This document shows, piece after piece, positions 5,778-9,003 of a stretch of DNA of 9,003 nucleotides. Under the pieces are notes generated by a model that saw nothing but the letters and a program-made list of their open reading frames with translations, searched no databases and was not told where the DNA came from. Numbering within the stretch: position 1 is the stretch's first letter; each line of letters begins with the position of its first letter. The translations under genes were made by a program, and so were the position numbers. The stretch is from Spirochaetia bacterium. Its GTDB lineage: Bacteria > Spirochaetota > Spirochaetia > Treponematales > Breznakiellaceae. The stretch covers positions 1-9,003 of the forward strand of contig BOAU01000081.1 in assembly GCA_026002025.1 (NCBI GenBank), given 5' to 3'.

Positions 5778-6066
5778 TACTGTAAAAACGGCTTTTAGCG
5801 TGCCATTTAAGAAAAATAGTTCCAGGGAAACATTGCTGCCGGCAAACAGGTATTTTAAAAATCATAATAAAATAACATGGTTATGGGCATTTGCGGCGGT
5901 GCTTATTGGAGTAATTGGAATACTGCAAAATTTTAACAATAAATTGGCGACTGGGCCTAATCTGGCCCTGGCGATTATGTCAATATTTTATGCCGCAGTA
6001 ATACATGTTTTTGTAATAATACCGTTTACAGTATTGATAGATAGGAAAATAAAAGAGAGGTGCTAA
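5764..6066 (+). CDS. MotA/TolQ-like C-terminal fragment, +1 frame relative to the previous one
   Basis: This is a frame of 100 residues if it starts at TTG 5764. It is open from 5755 after a stop at 5752-5754, so the join to the preceding frame could lie anywhere in 5755-5777. There is no convincing ribosome site for a separate start. It has a polar 35-residue loop, a helix W-A-F-A-A-V-L-I-G-V-I-G-I-L (about 41-54), then G-P-N-L-A-L-A-I-M-S-I-F-Y-A-A-V and a final helix ending in I-D-R-K-I-K-E-R. This matches the last two helices of MotA/TolQ/ExbB channel subunits ('GxxxAxALxxTxYGxxxANxxxxP'). The cytoplasmic loop is shorter than in MotA. Together with the previous frame it would give a protein of roughly 150 residues. 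Confidence 0.55.
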   Translation: MNGHNTVKTAFSVPFKKNSSRETLLPANRYFKNHNKITWLWAFAAVLIGVIGILQNFNNKLATGPNLALAIMSIFYAAVIHVFVIIPFTVLIDRKIKERC

Positions 6067-6071
6067 AGTAA

Positions 6072-6086
6072 AAACAAGGCTTGTTT
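6072..6086. repeat. Short palindrome downstream of the MotA-like frames
   Basis: AAACAAG-G-CTTGTTT is a perfect 7-bp inverted repeat with a single central base, placed 5 bases after the stop codon at 6064-6066. No T-tract long enough for termination follows. It could be a protein-binding site or a weak 3'-end hairpin; function unknown. Confidence 0.35.
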
Positions 6087-6117
6087 AAGGGGTGAAACCA
6101 GTGAGCACCACCGAACC

Positions 6118-6137
6118 AGGCCGCTGCCGGCTTTTTT
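6118..6137 (+). terminator. Candidate weak intrinsic terminator
   Basis: AGGCCG-CTGC-CGGCTT forms a 4-bp GC stem (GCCG/CGGC), extendable to 6 bp with one G-T pair, with a 4-nt loop and six T's at 6132-6137. The short stem makes it weak. Its location between the MotA-like frames and the kinase fits the end of the preceding transcript. Confidence 0.4.
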
Positions 6138-6168
6138 ACGAATTTAGGTGTTGATTATGGCATAATCC

Positions 6169-6184
6169 TATACTATCATAGTAT
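6169..6184 (+). promoter_or_regulatory. Perfect dyad overlapping a candidate -10 upstream of the kinase
   Basis: ATACTAT-C-ATAGTAT (6170-6184) is a perfect 7-bp inverted repeat with one central base. TATACT (6169-6174) inside it fits a -10 hexamer, though no good -35 is visible; CATAAT with an upstream TGG (6158-6166) is an alternative extended -10. A dyad on the -10 is a common operator position, so a repressor may act here (inference). The kinase ribosome site AAGGGG (6191-6196) follows. Confidence 0.4.
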
Positions 6185-6201
6185 GAAGAAAAGGGGTTTA
6201 T

Positions 6202-6819
6202 ATGGCAGACTTGCCCAAGGGATTTACCCTCTCAACAAGGGATTTCAAGAAAACAACGGTGGGAGCCAAATTGGGTGAAGGGGGACAGGGGGCGGTCTAC
6301 CAGGTGGACTACGATGGCCAGCCCAAGGCCCTCAAATGGTATACCGCAGCACTAAAAAACCCGAAAAAGTTCTATGAAAATCTGGAAAATAACATCAAAA
6401 AGGGGGCTCCTGCCAACGCCTTCCTCTGGCCCGAGGCCATTACAGAAAAGCAGGGGGAAGCCTTCGGGTATATCATGAATCTGCGGCCCCCGGAGTATGT
6501 GGATTTTTCCCGGTTCCTTATCGGTAAGGAGGGGTTTGCCAGTATTACCGCCATGGTCAACGCAGCCCTGCGGATTACCGAGGGGTTCCAGGAATTGCAC
6601 CTCAAGGGGTACAGCTACCAGGACCTGAATGACGGCAACTTCTTTATCAACCCCGAAAATGGGGATGTGCTGATCTGCGATAACGACAACGTGTCCGAGT
6701 ACGGCAAGAATTCGGGGATTGCGGGGAAGGCCCGGTACATGGCGCCGGAGGTGGTGCTGGGCAAAAACCAGCCGGGGATTAAGACCGATAGCTTTTCCCT
6801 GGGGGTAGTATTGACATAG
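6202..6819 (+). pseudogene. Ser/Thr-type protein kinase, truncated in the C-lobe
   Basis: This frame has 205 residues, started by ATG with AAGGGG 5 bases upstream. Kinase motifs are in order: glycine loop G25-E-G-G-Q-G30-A-V-Y, A-L-K45 for the ATP lysine, Y-S-Y-Q-D141-L-N-D-G-N146 as the catalytic loop (the usual H-R-D is Y-Q-D), C-D160-N-D-N for the metal-binding DFG site, M-A-P-E183 and D196-S-F-S-L-G of helix F. The frame then ends at V-V-L-T, so the rest of the C-lobe and any C-terminal domain are gone. The DNA is clearly richer in G and C than the sequence right after it, which points to a recombination joint near 6811-6815 rather than a point mutation. Such kinases often sit with PP2C phosphatase and vWA genes in stress clusters (known), none of which is present. 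A functional product is unlikely. Confidence 0.75.
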
Positions 6820-6907
6820 CTATATTTTCAGGACAGACTTTTCTAAAGAAGCGTGGGAAAAGGATAAAAGAATAAATGATCGACTTGGGGCTCTTTGGGA
6901 TGTATGA
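6815..6907 (+). pseudogene. Possible C-terminal remnant of a lost gene
   Basis: Directly after the kinase break, a frame different from both neighbours is open for 30 codons, containing D-F-S-K-E-A-W-E-K-D-K-R-I-N-D-R-L-G-A-L-W-D-V before TGA at 6905-6907. The composition looks protein-like, with charged amphipathic helix character. Its stop overlaps the possible ATG of the next gene at 6900, as in an operon. It may be the tail of a gene whose front was lost when the kinase was truncated. The frame is too short to exclude chance. Confidence 0.25.
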
Positions 6908-7616
6908 ATTTGATTTGTCAATATTTTTTGAAAAGTTCCTAATTATTTTAGGGACCGCAATAATAGCAATACCTTCAGTAATTTTAGCTTATATCAAGTT
7001 ACTTCCCAAGAGCAAATCTACTCTATTAGAAGTATGCCCAATAATTGAGCAAAACGACACGGAGCAACCCTCTTATAATGAGGTCATTAATTTACGCACT
7101 CAACTTAAGAATATTCTTTTGGATAAAAAAATGACCGACAATGAACTCAAAAAGATTGGTCTTAACTTTAGAGTAAAGACTAAAGATACAGTATCTATAG
7201 AGTATAAAGTGAGAATGTCTTTCTATCTTGACATATTATCTGCGTGGTGGAAACACTCATTCAAAGACGATGACATAAAGGCTCAGTTTAGTTTTTTTGA
7301 AAGGTTAAAAAGATTTTTAAAACTTGTGGAGCGAAGTCTCTTTTTTGAAAATGAAACAGACTCAATCCTTAGTAGATTGCCTGATGGTCAACCATTTTGC
7401 CATCAATTACCAATATCAACAAGTGATAGTCTTTTTTGGAAAAATCTTTATGTCAGAGTTCGTGGTATTGATATTGATGGGAAAAAATCTAAATGGATAA
7501 AATTAAAGTTTCCAATGTTTGATAATAAGAAAATTAGGGATGAGATAATAATATTCCGCACAGACCCAGAAAACAAATTACTTGATAAAGAGTATGCCAA
7601 AGATAAATATGAATAA
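6876..7616 (+). CDS. Membrane-anchored protein of unknown function
   Basis: This is a 246-residue protein from ATG 6876, with AAAAGGA at 6858-6864 and an 11-base spacer. ATG 6900 (residue 9) is an alternative start with GGGG at 6887-6890. There is one clear hydrophobic segment at about residues 19-44 (F-L-I-I-L-G-T-A-I-I-A-I-P-S-V-I-L-A-Y) followed by basic K-S-K, so the remaining 200 residues are probably cytoplasmic. They are charged and rich in Lys, Phe and Ile, with W-W-K-H at about 117-120 and a beta-like stretch V-R-V-R-G-I-D-I-D-G-K-K-S-K-W near 196-210. No family is recognised. The AT-rich base use contrasts sharply with the kinase and matches the ATPase downstream. Its position ahead of an OLD-like ATPase fits a defence cassette in which the membrane protein is the effector (inference only). 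Confidence 0.65.
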   Translation: MIDLGLFGMYEFDLSIFFEKFLIILGTAIIAIPSVILAYIKLLPKSKSTLLEVCPIIEQNDTEQPSYNEVINLRTQLKNILLDKKMTDNELKKIGLNFRVKTKDTVSIEYKVRMSFYLDILSAWWKHSFKDDDIKAQFSFFERLKRFLKLVERSLFFENETDSILSRLPDGQPFCHQLPISTSDSLFWKNLYVRVRGIDIDGKKSKWIKLKFPMFDNKKIRDEIIIFRTDPENKLLDKEYAKDKYE

Positions 7617-7827
7617 TATTAAAATATTTGTACCCGGTTTTAACCAGCAAGTGCAACACCCGAAAACTTGGCAAGAATTGTATTTGGTGATTAGAGAAAA
7701 TAATTTTGCTTTGTGAGTTTTGGAAAGATGGCTGGGTGTAAAGTTAGCCAAAATAGATTGGAGATGGTATGGTTGCATTACAAGCTCCGTATGTATTGAC
7801 AAGAAAATTGAAGATGTGGTAAGCTAG
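7609..7827 (+). pseudogene. Small reading frame with one in-frame TGA
   Basis: The frame starts at ATG 7609, overlapping the end of the previous gene by 8 bases. It runs 35 codons to TGA at 7714-7716, then continues in the same frame for another 36 codons to TAG at 7825-7827. The part after the TGA (V-L-E-R-W-L-G-V-K-L-A-K-I-D-W-R-W-Y-G) is rich in Trp and hydrophobic residues and looks coded, not random. Either a sense codon such as CGA or TGG mutated to TGA, or only the 35-residue front is made. No selenocysteine hairpin is obvious. No homology is recognised. The overlap with the upstream gene favours a once-real gene in the operon. Confidence 0.35.
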
Positions 7828-7888
7828 AGAACATAAAGCTCCTGACCGTTTTTAAGGTATTAACGGCTAGGTAGATTGGAGTATAACT

Positions 7889-8911
7889 TTGATATCAAGT
7901 TGGGGATTAAAGAATTTTAAATCCATAAAAGAGGCAAGCCTTGAATTTGCACCTCTTACGGTGCTGACTGGAACAAACAGTAGCGGTAAAAGTTCCCTAT
8001 TACAGTCAATTCTTGCAATTTCCCAGACCCTTGCTTATAAAGACACTTCTCGCCAACTTGTATTAAACGGCGAAATGGTTCGTTTAGGTGATTTTGAGAC
8101 AATTTTAACCTCGGGTGCCAAGGACAAAACGCTTGCCGTAGAATTCACCGTAGAACCAGAGATGAGTGCTTTTGAGACAGAAGCGATAAGAAAGTTAATC
8201 TTGCTGGGAAATATCCATTTTAAAGAGAATATACATCTTGAAATGACATTTAACAATGGTGAACATGACGTATTTCCGTATCTTCAGGACCTTTCCCTTC
8301 ATACCTTAGATGACAATAAAAATATACGCAGCATTATGAAAATCAAGCGAAAAAAAGGTGATTATGACGAGATTCCCGCAAGTGAAATGGTGTCAGATAT
8401 GGATAATTTAGCTCTTTATCAAATTTTACCAACAAAATTCAACGTTATTGATTATTCCATAAAATTACCATTAAATAATTCTTATAATAAAAAACAAGAT
8501 ATTTATAAGCGTCATCAAATAGCAGAGTTTGAATGTTCCATGAAACATTTTTTACCGTCAGCGGTGCAATTTATTGTAAATGAAATCCTTGAATATGCTA
8601 GAATGGTTACTAAGTTTCTTAACGATCCACTTAGTCCATTTAGTAGATCGGATATGACACTAGCTCAAAAACATTTTTTGCCGTTTATAGGTGCCTGCGC
8701 AGACGGAATATCCAATAAGGCTGAATTTATAAGAAAAATGCGCAAAAATGCCTTAGCTCTCCAAGATTCACTATTAAGGTTAAGAGAAGAATTATCTTCA
8801 GAACCTACGTCTAAAACAAATAATAACATTGAAACAGATAAAGAAGATAAGAAACCAAACTCGGAAGCGGATCAAATTGGAATTGCCCCGGTTGGGTGGA
8901 CAGTTGGTTAA
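7889..8911 (+). pseudogene. OLD/DUF3696-like AAA ATPase, truncated by an insertion sequence
   Basis: This frame has 340 residues. It starts at TTG 7889, supported by GGAG (7878-7881) 7 bases upstream and by the typical opening I-S-S-W-G-L-K-N-F-K-S-I. Residues 17-40 carry L-E-F-A-P-L-T-V-L-T-G28-T-N-S-S-G-K33-S-S-L-L-Q-S, a canonical Walker A of the SMC/OLD/AAA_15-type ATPases; G-D-F-E-T-I-L near 67-73 also fits this group. The middle is an insertion-like helical region. The expected second half with signature, Walker B and C-terminal domain is missing. The last 11 residues, from I330 on, are encoded by the terminus of the IS3-like element starting at about 8878, so the frame was interrupted. 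Relatives act in anti-phage systems (Gabija, Septu, OLD; known), which suggests but does not prove a defence role. Confidence 0.75.
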
Positions 8912-9003
8912 GCCACCTTTGAACATAATGCCGCAGCCGGTGTCGAATAGTCAAGAGCCGAATGCAGCCGTTTCCGGTTGTAGTAGGTCTCAATGTATTC
9001 AAA
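8878..9003 (-). mobile_element. Terminus of an IS3-family (IS150-like) element
   Basis: The element enters from the right. Its end reads TGGAATTGCCCC then GGTTGGGTGGAC on the plus strand from 8878, the same layout as the IS150-group end (TG...TGCaCCc...TTGGAC; known). The transposase stop lies 30 bases inside it. It interrupts the ATPase gene. The other end and any target duplication are outside the window. Confidence 0.75.
8908..9003 (-). CDS. IS3-family transposase OrfB, C-terminal 31 residues (partial)
   Basis: On the minus strand, the sequence from the window edge reads F-E-Y-I-E-T-Y-Y-N-R-K-R-L-H-S-A-L-D-Y-S-T-P-A and ends in TAA (plus-strand TTA 8908-8910). This is the hallmark C-terminal end of the DDE integrase-type transposase of the IS3 family, where 'YxNxxRxHSALGYxTPxxY' is nearly invariant (known). 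The catalytic core lies beyond the window. In IS3 elements OrfAB is made by frameshifting of two overlapping frames; only the very end is visible here. Confidence 0.92.
   Translation of the reverse strand, partial: FEYIETYYNRKRLHSALDYSTPAAALCSKVA

Noticed and set aside
6092..6154. Short GTG-started frame of about 20 codons between the MotA-like frames and the kinase
   Set aside because: It runs through the candidate terminator, is very short and shows no protein-like pattern.
7578..7802. Minus-strand open frame of 74 codons with a hydrophobic end
   Set aside because: It is antisense to the end of the membrane-protein gene and the small overlapping frame; no ribosome site, and the hydrophobic tail is the reverse of Lys/Asn-rich coding.
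7846..7866. CCGTT...AACGG inverted repeat upstream of the ATPase
   Set aside because: It has only a 5-bp stem with an 11-nt loop and no T-tract; not convincing as terminator or operator.
1..9003. CRISPR array, tRNA or rRNA genes
   Set aside because: I looked for these because of the CARF-like gene but saw no regularly spaced repeats and no recognisable RNA gene.

Overview
The window looks like an accessory region of a host-associated bacterium, most likely a spirochaete of the Treponema type. That assignment is an inference from the style of the envelope proteins, the MotA-like fragments and the moderate GC content; there is no marker gene. Insertion-sequence debris bounds both sides. Bases 1-124 are the end of an element with two near-identical direct terminal repeats, IS21-like. 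Bases 8878-9003 are the end of an IS3-family (IS150-like) element that carries the C-terminus of its transposase on the minus strand.

Region 1 (250-1754) is a tightly coupled pair. The first gene is a short protein resembling a stand-alone CARF domain of the Csx1/TM1812 type, the sensor fold for cyclic oligoadenylate in type III CRISPR signalling. The second gene starts inside its stop codon (TAATG) and encodes a divergent sigma-70-like protein. No cas gene or CRISPR array is visible. A CARF sensor coupled to a sigma-like factor would be a transcriptional output of nucleotide signalling, and it is the best candidate here for an undescribed system.

Region 2 (1785-4573) is a same-strand cluster of envelope-related genes: an outer-membrane beta-barrel with a proline-rich tail, a lipoprotein with a transglutaminase-like domain, an SRP/FlhF-like small GTPase with an altered P-loop, and a single-pass membrane protein with a cytoplasmic coiled coil and a C-terminal J domain. 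The GTPase and J-protein genes overlap by ATGA. The lipoprotein and the J protein share a D-x-N-N-N-G-x-x-D plus R-N-G module just after their export signals, which suggests one membrane-spanning machine.

Region 3 (4590-6066) begins at a clear extended -10 promoter. It encodes a second, different transglutaminase-like lipoprotein, then two overlapping reading frames that together resemble a short MotA/TolQ/ExbB-type proton-channel subunit broken by a frameshift.

Region 4 (6062-8877) starts with a GC-rich protein kinase cut off inside its C-lobe. It continues directly into AT-rich DNA holding a membrane-anchored protein of unknown function, a small frame with an in-frame TGA, and an OLD/DUF3696-like AAA ATPase. 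The ATPase is beheaded by the right-hand insertion sequence after its Walker A motif. The ATPase and membrane protein look like the remains of a defence-type cassette inserted next to, or recombined with, the kinase.
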